From Candidatus Zixiibacteriota bacterium (lineage in GTDB: Bacteria; Zixibacteria; MSB-5A5; GN15; FEB-12), in assembly GCA_003641415.1 (NCBI GenBank), contig QNAG01000068.1, forward strand, positions 1 to 12,187: DNA of 12,187 bases, given 5' to 3'. The notes under the pieces were generated by a model, which did no database searches, was not told the origin of the DNA, and saw nothing but the letters and a program-made list of their open reading frames with translations. Below, one piece after another: positions 1-5,951 of the stretch; position 1 is the stretch's first letter; each line of letters opens with the position of its first letter. A program made the translations under genes and the position numbers.

Positions 1-76
1 ACGCCCAGCGTCTAAACCAGTATTAAACCCTTTGAAAAAAGCTATCTGTTGAATCTTCTGTGTTTAAGAGGGGACA

Positions 77-130
77 AATAAAATCGGGGTGAGTCGGTTT
101 GAACCTCCGACATCCTGCTCCCGGCTTGCC
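77..130 (-). repeat. 54-bp direct repeat, copy 1: tRNA-Pro 3'-half fragment
   Basis: Exactly identical to 1447-1500 and in the same orientation. Read on the minus strand it runs CGGGAGCAGGATGTC, then GGAGGTTCAAAC, then CGACTCACCCCGA. This matches the anticodon-loop-to-discriminator part of a proline tRNA: CGG anticodon region, GCAGG anticodon stem, variable loop, T arm and CACCCCG acceptor strand. The T-stem 3' strand (CGACT) does not pair with GGAGG, and no acceptor 5' strand or CCA follows, so it is not a working tRNA. Beyond position 130 the two copies share a few more bases (GCCTGG on the minus strand) with a one-base indel. Bases 1-76, on the other side, show no gene. Confidence 0.75.
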
Positions 131-165
131 AGGCTGGCGACACGAGAAGGATCTGCACATTATAG

Positions 166-334
166 GGGGTTTGTTGATAAAGTATCCTAAGTGCAAGTTT
201 GTTGAGAGTGCGATTTTGAGAACGGGCGATGTAAAGCCGCCCTCTACGCGGAATTTTAGTCCTCTCTCGCGCGCAGGGACGGGGTTTGTCTCAGCCCTTA
301 TGGTAACGCTGACGGGGCTTTTTCAACAAGCCCC
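166..334. mobile_element. MITE-like non-coding element with 17-bp inverted ends
   Basis: The left end GGGGTTTGTTGATAAAG (166-182) and the reverse complement of the right end, GGGGCTTGTTGAAAAAG (318-334), agree at 15 of 17 positions. TAG lies immediately outside both ends (163-165 and 335-337), as a short target duplication would. The 169-bp interior is GC-rich with possible hairpins (for example GGGCG/CGCCC at 224-242) and has no convincing gene. A second TTTGTTGA occurs inside the left part near 200. The size, inverted ends and flanking duplication fit a miniature inverted-repeat element. With only one copy visible, mobility is an inference. Confidence 0.5.
314..334 (-). terminator. perfect 7-bp hairpin downstream of the secreted-protein gene
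   Basis: GGGGCTT, a 7-base loop, then AAGCCCC. The hairpin lies 11 bases after the stop codon of the minus-strand gene ending at 346. It has no following T tract on the minus strand, so it is at best a weak or factor-assisted terminator. It also forms the right inverted end of the 166-334 element, which may be its true origin. Confidence 0.3.
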
Positions 335-345
335 TAGGGATGGGG

Positions 346-1278
346 TCACCTATGTATTACATGAGTCTGAATGCCATAGTCTTTGTCGCAGCAGTTTTCT
401 ATTCTGATTACAATTGAGTCTTGATAAACATCATATCCGAGAATCGACACCGGGTACTCCACAGAGAACAGCGCTCGCGGGATCGAGTCTTCCACGATAC
501 AGACACTGCTCGTGTCAAACGATTCCTGACAGATACAATACAGTTGATCGTCTTTACTTAACATGTGGGGCGAGTGGCAGTCTCCATTCACACGATGGAT
601 AACATAACTCGTGTCCGTATAGAAATCGTAGGCGATAACATCTGTGTGAAACTGCCCAATGAACCAGTATCCCATCGATCCGCCCGTGCAGTGTAAGGTC
701 ATTGAGAAATCCACAGAGAGGCGTGGAACGCCGCCAGCGCTGTATCGGTCTGAGGTTTCGTATGAACCATCTGATAAGACTCTGCCGATTTCCATTATCC
801 CGCCCTTGGGATAGGGAACATTCCAGAATAGTATGGAATCAGGTAGACAAAAAAGATATTCTGTGATGTTACAAACGCTGTCCTGACCGGGCGGGAATTT
901 TCGCCTCTTGTCTAGATCCTCGACAACGTATGTTATGATCGTATCAGGTGCGGTTGACGAGTTAAAGTCCTTGACGACCAGACTCGCAGAGTCAGGGCCT
1001 TGGGTGACTATGTATGACACAGCGTTCGAGTCGCATAACTGTGGTATGCTGGTTGACATAATCGAATCAACTATAACGAATTCGCCACTACCGGAATGTT
1101 CGCTGCTGGATTTCCAGAGGAAATACTTGGTCATTTCTCCTGACATCTGGTTTGCGGACTGCGAGATCGCGTAGGACGGATTCAAAGCAAAAGGAACGAT
1201 CTCCGTATTGGGTGGGGCTTCTTGTGCCACCACGAAACTGTGCAATCCCAAGATTGCCAAGAGAACGATTCTGATCAT
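346..1278 (-). CDS. cysteine-rich secreted protein of unknown function
   Basis: I do not recognise a family. The product is 310 aa from the ATG at 1278; a TTG two codons upstream is less likely because it lies only 4 bases from the AAGAAGG ribosome binding site, against 10 for the ATG. The N-terminus (MIRIVLLAILGLHSFVVAQEA) is a short signal peptide with a likely cut after VVA, so the protein should be exported to the periplasm or beyond. The mature part is rich in Ser, Asp, Thr and aromatic residues with many predicted strands and recurring D-S-I/V and Y-x-x-D steps, which would fit a beta-propeller or beta-sandwich. About a dozen Cys are spread along it, including CC and CxC pairs, so disulfides are plausible. 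It is the only gene between the two tRNA-like repeats, which may make it a cargo gene. Confidence 0.65.
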   Translation of the reverse strand: MIRIVLLAILGLHSFVVAQEAPPNTEIVPFALNPSYAISQSANQMSGEMTKYFLWKSSSEHSGSGEFVIVDSIMSTSIPQLCDSNAVSYIVTQGPDSASLVVKDFNSSTAPDTIITYVVEDLDKRRKFPPGQDSVCNITEYLFCLPDSILFWNVPYPKGGIMEIGRVLSDGSYETSDRYSAGGVPRLSVDFSMTLHCTGGSMGYWFIGQFHTDVIAYDFYTDTSYVIHRVNGDCHSPHMLSKDDQLYCICQESFDTSSVCIVEDSIPRALFSVEYPVSILGYDVYQDSIVIRIENCCDKDYGIQTHVIHR

Positions 1279-1446
1279 CGACAATATGCCTTCTTTATTC
1301 GATCTTAACTAATAGACGTGTGCACAGAGTGATCCGTGTAATCTCACCGAACCAAGTAGGTCGCTATGGATCGAGTTTTGAAAGTTTACCCGCAAGTCTC
1401 CTAGGCAGGTCACGAATGCGTTGTCCTTATACCGCACAGGACAGAT

Positions 1447-1500
1447 AATAAAATCGGGGTGAGTCGGTTTGAACCTCCGACATCCTGCTCCCGGCTTGCC
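1447..1500 (-). repeat. 54-bp direct repeat, copy 2: tRNA-Pro 3'-half fragment
   Basis: Base-for-base identical to 77-130. Its right edge (1500) coincides with the point where similarity of the adjacent methyltransferase fragment to its family ends, so arrival of this sequence, or a recombination at it, probably removed the rest of that gene. As in copy 1, the T stem is broken and the 5' half of the tRNA is missing. Confidence 0.75.
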
Positions 1501-1702
1501 CAGGCAAGACTGTCCATCCCAAATTGGCAAAAAAGATGCAGTAGTCGTTTTCCCGAGACATCCTTAAGCGTTTCCAGTTCGAGTGATTTAAAAGGGCACC
1601 ATCCTTCCAGAAATTCCTTGACCCGGTAGTCGGATGCCGGTAGTGAATATCATCGATTTTATTCCAGAGTTTGCGGTTCTGTTCATGACCTGTTTGGGAC
1701 AT
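1497..1702 (-). pseudogene. SAM-dependent methyltransferase, frameshifted and truncated
   Basis: From the ATG at 1702 the frame reads N-R-K-L-W-N-K-I-D-D-I-H-Y-R-H (to about 1634). The recognisable continuation then lies one frame over: S-D-Y-R-V-K-E-F-L-E-G, then SLELETLKDVSGKRLLHLFC, then QFGMDSLAWA. This follows the N-terminal pattern of a class I methyltransferase family (NRxLW...IH...FYDVxxF...IELxELGDVxGKxLLHLQCHFGxDTLSWA), ending inside the SAM-binding motif I region. One missing base near 1632-1636 explains the shift; a CCGGTAGT direct repeat (1623-1630, 1637-1644) brackets that spot. The rest of the gene is replaced by the tRNA-like repeat. The start shares one base with the lptG stop (TAATG) behind AGGAA, so it was a coupled third gene of the lptFG operon. 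The methyl acceptor cannot be inferred. Confidence 0.7.
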
Positions 1703-2781
1703 TATTTCCTCGCTTTAAGCATGGTAATAACGCCTACTATGAAGAAGAGCCCGTTAACACCCCAGATGGCCAGCTCTCTTGGAATCTTTTCGTTGTAACC
1801 CGCTGACTGAAGGATACGAAACAATACAAAATAAAACAGAGAAATAAGAGCTCCTACTGAGATTGAGACAGCAATTCCACCCCGGCGAGGATTGGAAGCA
1901 AAAGGAATGCTTAGTAAAACAACTATAAATGATGCCAGAGGGAAAGAGTATTTAATTCCAAGATCGACAGCTTCCCTTGCGTAGGGTCCGCCAGTACGCT
2001 TCATCAGATTGATATAACCTTTCAATTCTTCAATGCCCATATCCTCTGGCTTACCTATACGTTTGGCGAGGTCTTTCGGATTATCCCGGATATCGGACAG
2101 GATGAGAACATCGAATTCTCGGAATGTTTCACTGGAGTCGGAAGAAAAAATACGCTCAGAGCCGTTGCGAGCAAGCCACTTATGGTCCCTATACACGAGC
2201 GTAGGGGCGGTGATAACTCGCTCCATACGGTCATTTTCCGTGACATATACTTTTAAGTCACGACCTTCCATGCGGTCGGCATTGAATCGGCTCATAGTAT
2301 AAAAGTAGCCGGGGCGGACCTGACGGTAGATATTTGACACTTGGGCATCAGAAGCCCGAGAGTGTTTTTCAATTGTATATTGCTTAATTTCAAGGCGTCG
2401 TTTGTTGGCTGGGGGGTATATGTATTCATTATAGTAAAAGTGTCCCGCTGCCAGCAACAAGGTCACTACCAGATATGGCAAAGCCATACGATACAATGAC
2501 AAGCCGGATGCTTTCATAGCCAGAACTTCTTTATGACGAGCCAGTATCGACACGGAAAACAGGGTAGCGATCAAAATAAACATGGCCAGGAACGACTTGA
2601 GTACCCACCCACACCAGTAGAAATAATATTCTGCTATTTTTACCAGCGGAACTTCATGATCAACAAAATCACGTAACTCTTCAATGACATTGATAATAAT
2701 AATAATTAAAGTGAAAGATATCGTTACAACCAACAGGGAGGTAAAGAACGATTTCATGAGGTATAGGTCAATCTTTTTCAT
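1702..2781 (-). CDS. lptG: LPS export ABC transporter permease LptG (YjgP/YjgQ family)
   Basis: This is one of two inner-membrane subunits that, with the LptB ATPase, extract lipopolysaccharide from the inner membrane and push it onto the LptC-LptA bridge. At 359 aa it has the usual family length. It shows N-terminal membrane segments at about 10-31, 58-82 and 97-115, including the coupling-helix stretch RHKEVLAMKASGLSLYRM (about 82-99). A periplasmic beta-jellyroll region covers about 120-260. Three C-terminal helices follow, with IPFASNPRRGG just after the first of them. The start is the ATG at 2781 (MKKIDLYL); it shares one base with the lptF stop (TGATG) and has AAGGA upstream. A TTG one codon earlier is rejected. 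LptF and LptG are told apart mainly by order and by the KKIDLYL N-terminus typical of LptG. Confidence 0.9.
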   Translation of the reverse strand: MKKIDLYLMKSFFTSLLVVTISFTLIIIIINVIEELRDFVDHEVPLVKIAEYYFYWCGWVLKSFLAMFILIATLFSVSILARHKEVLAMKASGLSLYRMALPYLVVTLLLAAGHFYYNEYIYPPANKRRLEIKQYTIEKHSRASDAQVSNIYRQVRPGYFYTMSRFNADRMEGRDLKVYVTENDRMERVITAPTLVYRDHKWLARNGSERIFSSDSSETFREFDVLILSDIRDNPKDLAKRIGKPEDMGIEELKGYINLMKRTGGPYAREAVDLGIKYSFPLASFIVVLLSIPFASNPRRGGIAVSISVGALISLFYFVLFRILQSAGYNEKIPRELAIWGVNGLFFIVGVITMLKARK

Positions 2782-4118
2782 CAATTATCCTTGCCAGTTG
2801 TTCGTCGGAAAAATGAGAATATCGGCTTTTCGGTAACTACCTTATATATAAGGTACAAGCCAATTCCTCCCAGGAGCAGATTAGCGCTCCACATCGCCCA
2901 GAAAGGTGACACGAGTCCACGGTCGGCAAGGTCCTCGCCCCCTATAAGAAAAGCCCAATACATAGTAAATAGCGCAATTGAGATGGCAATAGCCACACCC
3001 ATACCTCCTCGTCGGGAGATAACAGCCAACGGAGCTCCAATAAGTATAAAAGCCAGAGAGGCGGCTGGAATTGAATACTTTTTATAAATCTCGATTGTAT
3101 ATTTGTTTATCAGTCTTTTCTGAGCTGCTATCTGTTGCCGACTACGCTGGACTACCTTGTACTGATTGACAGCACTTTGTCTAATCTGATCGAAAGCGAC
3201 TGCTTCGGTAAGAGATGTATCGCCATTGTATGTGAAACTATCCGCAAAGAGATAATCAAACTTTCGCTGAAGGTTGTCGGTAATTCTGTCTTTGAAAGGG
3301 ATAATTGTAGCTTTAGATCGGGCAACGTTGGCCTGCATCTGTTCAATGTCCATTTCACGATCATTGCGATAATCCTGATCTGAACGTTTCAACTCAGACG
3401 CAACATCGGAGATATTCAGGATATGTTTTTCAAAGTTCATCCGGCGGTAGTTCGCTGGTTCCTCAGTGTCGAGTTTATGGATTTCTCCGTTGTACAGGGT
3501 GAACTGCATATTCAATCCGCCATTTGTCATTTTCAGAAATCCATGCTCTGCTACTACAATTTCCGGTTTGGTGGCGGTTCTGGTGTTGGTAATACGTACA
3601 CCTTCGACTCGGGAAGTAGTGTGATCGATTTTATCAATTAGCACCAGGTAACCGGGGATATCGGAGATAAACAATCCGGAACGGAATACCAGCGTGGGGC
3701 GCATGGCGCCAATATCTCCCCAAAGAATACGAGACCGTTTGTTAAGCTCAGGAAGTATTTTATCGTTAAACTCAATCATGCCGGCCATCAAAAAGCAACC
3801 GACAACCATTAAAGGCATAATGACCCGCATCAGATGAATGCCGGAAGCTTTAATTGCTGTAATCTCGAAATCGGAAGTAAGACGACCGAATCCCATAAGG
3901 ACAGCTACTAAAACGGCCATAGGGACAGAGAGAGCTAACATCCATGCTATGTTGAGAGCAACCAACTCAAGCGCTATCCAGATAGAAAGGTCCTTGTCTA
4001 TGACATGATCCATAACCTTCGGAACAAAATCAATCACCAGAAGAAATGTGATAGCAAAAAAGGCAAGAAAAAATGGAGCTATATGCTCTATCAATATGTA
4101 ACGAGTAAGCTTCTTCAT
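2781..4118 (-). CDS. lptF: LPS export ABC transporter permease LptF, long form
   Basis: Partner subunit of LptG in the LptB2FG transporter. The 445-aa product starts MKKLTRYILIEHIAPF at the ATG at 4118; an open frame extends nine codons further to a TTG, but those residues are unlike the family. Membrane helices lie near 9-31, 52-76 and 97-116. The coupling motif EITAIKASGIHLMRV is at about 85-99, a jellyroll domain at about 135-240, and three helices at about 347-368, 374-392 and 405-426 with GAPLAVISRRGG at 361-372. It is about 80 residues longer than E. coli LptF. The extra part (about 240-340) is charged and helical, rich in Q, R and K, and is inserted just before the fourth helix. The ribosome binding site is weak. 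A TATATT box (4144-4149) upstream is a possible -10. Transcribed away from the plus-strand genes. Confidence 0.9.
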   Translation of the reverse strand: MKKLTRYILIEHIAPFFLAFFAITFLLVIDFVPKVMDHVIDKDLSIWIALELVALNIAWMLALSVPMAVLVAVLMGFGRLTSDFEITAIKASGIHLMRVIMPLMVVGCFLMAGMIEFNDKILPELNKRSRILWGDIGAMRPTLVFRSGLFISDIPGYLVLIDKIDHTTSRVEGVRITNTRTATKPEIVVAEHGFLKMTNGGLNMQFTLYNGEIHKLDTEEPANYRRMNFEKHILNISDVASELKRSDQDYRNDREMDIEQMQANVARSKATIIPFKDRITDNLQRKFDYLFADSFTYNGDTSLTEAVAFDQIRQSAVNQYKVVQRSRQQIAAQKRLINKYTIEIYKKYSIPAASLAFILIGAPLAVISRRGGMGVAIAISIALFTMYWAFLIGGEDLADRGLVSPFWAMWSANLLLGGIGLYLIYKVVTEKPIFSFFRRTTGKDN

Positions 4119-4312
4119 ATGGCCACAGCAGTATGCTGACGACAATATATGGTTTATACATAACAGTACAAAGATAATATCAAAAAACCCCTGAGATTGT
4201 CATGGCGCTGCAAATCTTATGCGTGATCCATGACTTTCTCTTGCTACTACCATCAAAAACAAAAGAGATATGGGAAAAATCATAGTAAGTATGGGGATCC
4301 CTCTATAAAAAA

Positions 4313-4351
4313 GAGAATGTCTCAGACAGAAGGTTATTAGGGGACATACTC
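4313..4351. promoter_or_regulatory. long inverted repeat in the divergent promoter region
   Basis: GAG-a-ATGTCTC and GGGACAT-a-CTC form a 10-pair stem (one G-T pair) with a single A-A mismatch around a 17-base loop. It lies just upstream of a TGTTATATA extended -10-like sequence, so it could be a protein-binding operator or a transcribed hairpin. There is no T tract on either strand directly after it, which argues against a simple terminator. Confidence 0.4.
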
Positions 4352-4474
4352 TTGATTGATGTTATATACTTGCCCGACAAGATGATATATTAAGAAATAG
4401 TTACATTTACATGTCTGACTTGTTCGGCACAAAGGGTGCGTCCACAGTAACCAGCGAGAAAAAATTAACTTTCA

Positions 4475-4529
4475 GCGCTTGTTTGCCCGATAAGAGTTAC
4501 AACAATCTAAGTTGCTATCGGGTGAGCGC
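4475..4529 (+). promoter_or_regulatory. compound hairpin in the leader of the small gene
   Basis: Nested pairings: outer GCGCT (4475-4479) with AGCGC (4525-4529), middle CCCGATA (4486-4492) with TATCGGG (4516-4522), inner CAAC (4500-4503) with GTTG (4511-4514) around a 7-base loop. The structure ends about 9 bases before the GGAGG ribosome binding site of the 4552 gene, so it could control access to it. No known riboswitch class was recognised. Confidence 0.5.
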
Positions 4530-4551
4530 AAATCATCTGGAGGTAGCAACA

Positions 4552-4698
4552 GTGGTAGAGGAGAAAAAAAAGGCTCCCCGATTGGGCTTGCCAAGGAAGA
4601 CATACTGGCACCTGTACAGCTTACAGTCTTTACATTCGGAGAAGTTGGTCAAAATTGTAGATAAAGTATTGAAGCGAGAATTCGTTTTGATTAAGTAA
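4552..4698 (+). CDS. small basic protein of unknown function (48 aa)
   Basis: I do not recognise a family. The GTG at 4552 sits 8 bases behind GGAGG (4539-4543), the strongest ribosome binding site nearby; that fixes the start rather than the in-frame ATG at 4411, whose intervening sequence is a hairpin. The product is a soluble, Lys/Arg-rich 48-mer. A charged tail EEKKKAPRLGLPRK (about 3-16) comes first, then KTYWHLYSLQSLHSEKLVKI and VDKVLKREFVLIK, which looks like two helices with a turn at LHS. Such a shape would suit a nucleic-acid or protein-binding adaptor, but that is only inference. It lies alone between divergent lptF and a separately promoted peptidase gene. Confidence 0.6.
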   Translation: MVEEKKKAPRLGLPRKTYWHLYSLQSLHSEKLVKIVDKVLKREFVLIK

Positions 4699-4711
4699 TT
4701 ACCAAATAAAC

Positions 4712-4740
4712 TTGACAAATATTCAATTGGAAGATACGTT
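4712..4740 (+). promoter_or_regulatory. sigma-70-type promoter of the M23 peptidase gene
   Basis: A perfect -35 box TTGACA (4712-4717), a 17-base spacer and TACGTT (4735-4740) as a weaker -10. The predicted transcription start is near 4747, giving a leader of about 70 bases before the GTG at 4818. Confidence 0.6.
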
Positions 4741-4755
4741 AGCGCCCAATAAAGT

Positions 4756-4771
4756 AGTGATAAGTATCACT
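4756..4771. promoter_or_regulatory. operator-like palindrome in the peptidase leader
   Basis: AGTGATA-ag-TATCACT, a perfect 7-bp inverted repeat with a 2-base centre. It lies about 16 bases downstream of the -10 box, where a bound repressor could block initiation or early elongation. The tight spacing suits a dimeric helix-turn-helix regulator better than an RNA hairpin, which would need a larger loop. Confidence 0.5.
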
Positions 4772-4817
4772 TGAAATTGAATGTCTGATTAATGGGTAGT
4801 TTGAAAGACTCTTTGGT

Positions 4818-5720
4818 GTGTGGAAGAAGAAACTAACGTTGATATTAATCCCCGGCTCAGAGGGGATACTTAAACAACTGCGGGTGCCGGTTGCTTTATT
4901 ATACGGCAGCGCCCTGATTGTAGTACTTTTACTGTTTGGCAGTTTTCTTGCCTCGGCTGAATTTTTCTCAGATCGAGTGGATGGTAAGGAACTTGAAACA
5001 CTTCGAGCCGAAAACCAGGTGCTGCATGAAAAATACGAGCAGATGCGCTGGCATCTGGCGGAAGTAGAGAACCGTTACGAGAAGCTGATTCAGAAAGAAG
5101 TCCAGATTCGTTCCCTTTTTGATCTCCCCGAAATTGATCTGCAACAAAGGCAATTAGGTATCGGCGGTCCAAGTTCTCCCGAGTTGGTAACCCGTTCGGA
5201 TATTGAGATAGAGGCCATTGAAACCGAGAAAGAAGTTGATCATCTTCTAAGACTGTCACAGTTTGAATTAGAGAAGTATACCGAGGTGGAATCCTCGATG
5301 TTGTCTGTCAAGGATCGCCTTGATCACACACCATCGATTTGGCCTTCCAAAGGCTGGATATCTCGCGGTTATGGAATGAAATTCGACCCATTTACCGGTA
5401 TTAAGCAAATGCATCGAGGTATTGACATTGCTAATCATATAGGTACGCCAATAGTGGCGGCTGCCGATGGTCAGATATCATCAGTCAGAAAAAACGGCGG
5501 TTTGGGTAGAACCGTAACGATCAAACATGGTTATGGATTCGTGACCCGCTATGCTCACCTTTCCGAATATAAGGTCAAGCAAGGGCAAATCGTAAAGCGT
5601 GGCGACATTATCGGGCTAATGGGTTCGACCGGCTATTCCACCGGATCTCATCTACATTACGAAGTAATTCGTAACGGCAAAACGATAAATCCATACAAAT
5701 ACATTCTCAACGATATGTAG
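4818..5720 (+). CDS. membrane-anchored M23/LytM-family peptidase
   Basis: A 300-aa protein that probably cuts peptidoglycan cross-bridges or regulates amidases from the periplasmic face. A short cytoplasmic N-terminus comes first, then one membrane segment (about 24-47) and a coiled coil (about 54-100 with helical continuation to about 165). The M23 domain occupies about 180-296. Metal-site residues are present: H199 and D203 in HRGIDIA, H247 in YAHLS, and H278/H280 in SHLHYE, so it looks catalytically competent rather than a degenerate LytM activator. It starts with GTG; no upstream in-frame start exists before a stop, and the ribosome binding site is poor. It has its own promoter (4712-4740) and terminator (5749-5773), so it is a single-gene unit. 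The overall plan resembles bacterial cell-division and shape M23 proteins with coiled coils. Confidence 0.9.
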   Translation: MWKKKLTLILIPGSEGILKQLRVPVALLYGSALIVVLLLFGSFLASAEFFSDRVDGKELETLRAENQVLHEKYEQMRWHLAEVENRYEKLIQKEVQIRSLFDLPEIDLQQRQLGIGGPSSPELVTRSDIEIEAIETEKEVDHLLRLSQFELEKYTEVESSMLSVKDRLDHTPSIWPSKGWISRGYGMKFDPFTGIKQMHRGIDIANHIGTPIVAAADGQISSVRKNGGLGRTVTIKHGYGFVTRYAHLSEYKVKQGQIVKRGDIIGLMGSTGYSTGSHLHYEVIRNGKTINPYKYILNDM

Positions 5721-5748
5721 CTCCTTACAACCTGTTAGCTATTTCATG

Positions 5749-5773
5749 CCGTCTCATTACGAGGCGGTTTTTT
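5749..5773 (+). terminator. rho-independent terminator after the M23 peptidase
   Basis: A CCGTCTC/GAGGCGG stem (7 bp with one G-T pair), loop ATTAC, followed by six T. It begins 28 bases after the stop codon. Confidence 0.85.
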
Positions 5774-5910
5774 CTTTGGTTAAATCAAAGTATCTGCTCT
5801 TGATAAATCAGTGCTCTCAACCGGTTTTGGGATAAAGTTGTTAGCATAATTCAGCTTTTATGAGAGTAATATTTACCTGCTTTCTGACGATAAAAATAAC
5901 TAAGGCTCTT

Positions 5911-5916
5911 TATAAT
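5911..5916 (+). promoter_or_regulatory. -10 box of the kinase-CheV pair
   Basis: A perfect TATAAT lies 36 bases before the kinase start codon. No good -35 is found at 16-18 bases upstream, so the promoter may need an activator or the match may be chance in this AT-rich gap. Confidence 0.4.
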
Positions 5917-5951
5917 AAACAAGCGACCATAGAGAGAATCTGAGGAGATTG

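Larger units (their letters stand above)
1..345. other. non-coding accessory stretch
   Basis: No supported gene. It holds the first tRNA-like repeat (77-130), the MITE-like element (166-334) and the hairpin at its right end. A plus-strand open frame crossing 99-407 is built from the antisense of the tRNA fragment and the element, and runs into the antisense of the neighbouring gene, so it is not taken as coding. Confidence 0.55.
4119..4551. other. structured divergent intergenic region
   Basis: About 430 bp between lptF (minus) and the small plus-strand gene at 4552. It is AT-rich and contains several inverted repeats: TCATGG/CCATGA (4200-4205, 4228-4233), a long hairpin at 4313-4351 and a compound hairpin at 4475-4529. 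A TGTTATATA extended -10-like box lies at 4360-4368. A plus-strand ATG at 4411 is in frame with the small gene, but it lacks a ribosome binding site and its product would be encoded by the hairpin, so the stretch is read as leader. Confidence 0.5.

Noticed and set aside
77..130. Functional tRNA-Pro gene on the minus strand
   Set aside because: The 5' half (acceptor strand, D arm, anticodon 5' stem) is missing and the T stem cannot pair.
99..407. Plus-strand open frame of about 100 codons at the left end
   Set aside because: It is made of the antisense of the tRNA-like repeat, the MITE-like element and the 3' end of the minus-strand secreted-protein gene; no ribosome binding site and no protein-like character.
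77..1500. Complete integrative element with attL and attR
   Set aside because: No integrase, recombinase or replication gene lies between the repeats and neither side has an intact tRNA; kept only as a hypothesis.
1309..1530. Minus-strand frame of 73 codons crossing the second repeat
   Set aside because: It spans the methyltransferase fragment and repeat in a different frame and its remainder looks like random non-coding sequence.
4200..4233. TCATGG/CCATGA inverted repeat as a terminator
   Set aside because: Six pairs with a 22-base loop and no adjacent T tract; too weak to call.
4426..4439. GG-N10-GC spacing resembling a sigma-54 promoter
   Set aside because: Only the core GGCAC and TGC match the consensus, flanking bases do not, and no enhancer-type site or activator is seen; such spacing is common by chance.
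4411..4551. N-terminal extension of the small protein from the ATG at 4411
   Set aside because: No ribosome binding site there, its codons would be made by a strong compound hairpin, and GGAGG plus GTG at 4552 give a better start.
4533..4718. Minus-strand 61-codon frame opposite the small gene
   Set aside because: Shadow of the plus-strand 48-aa gene, with no ribosome binding site.
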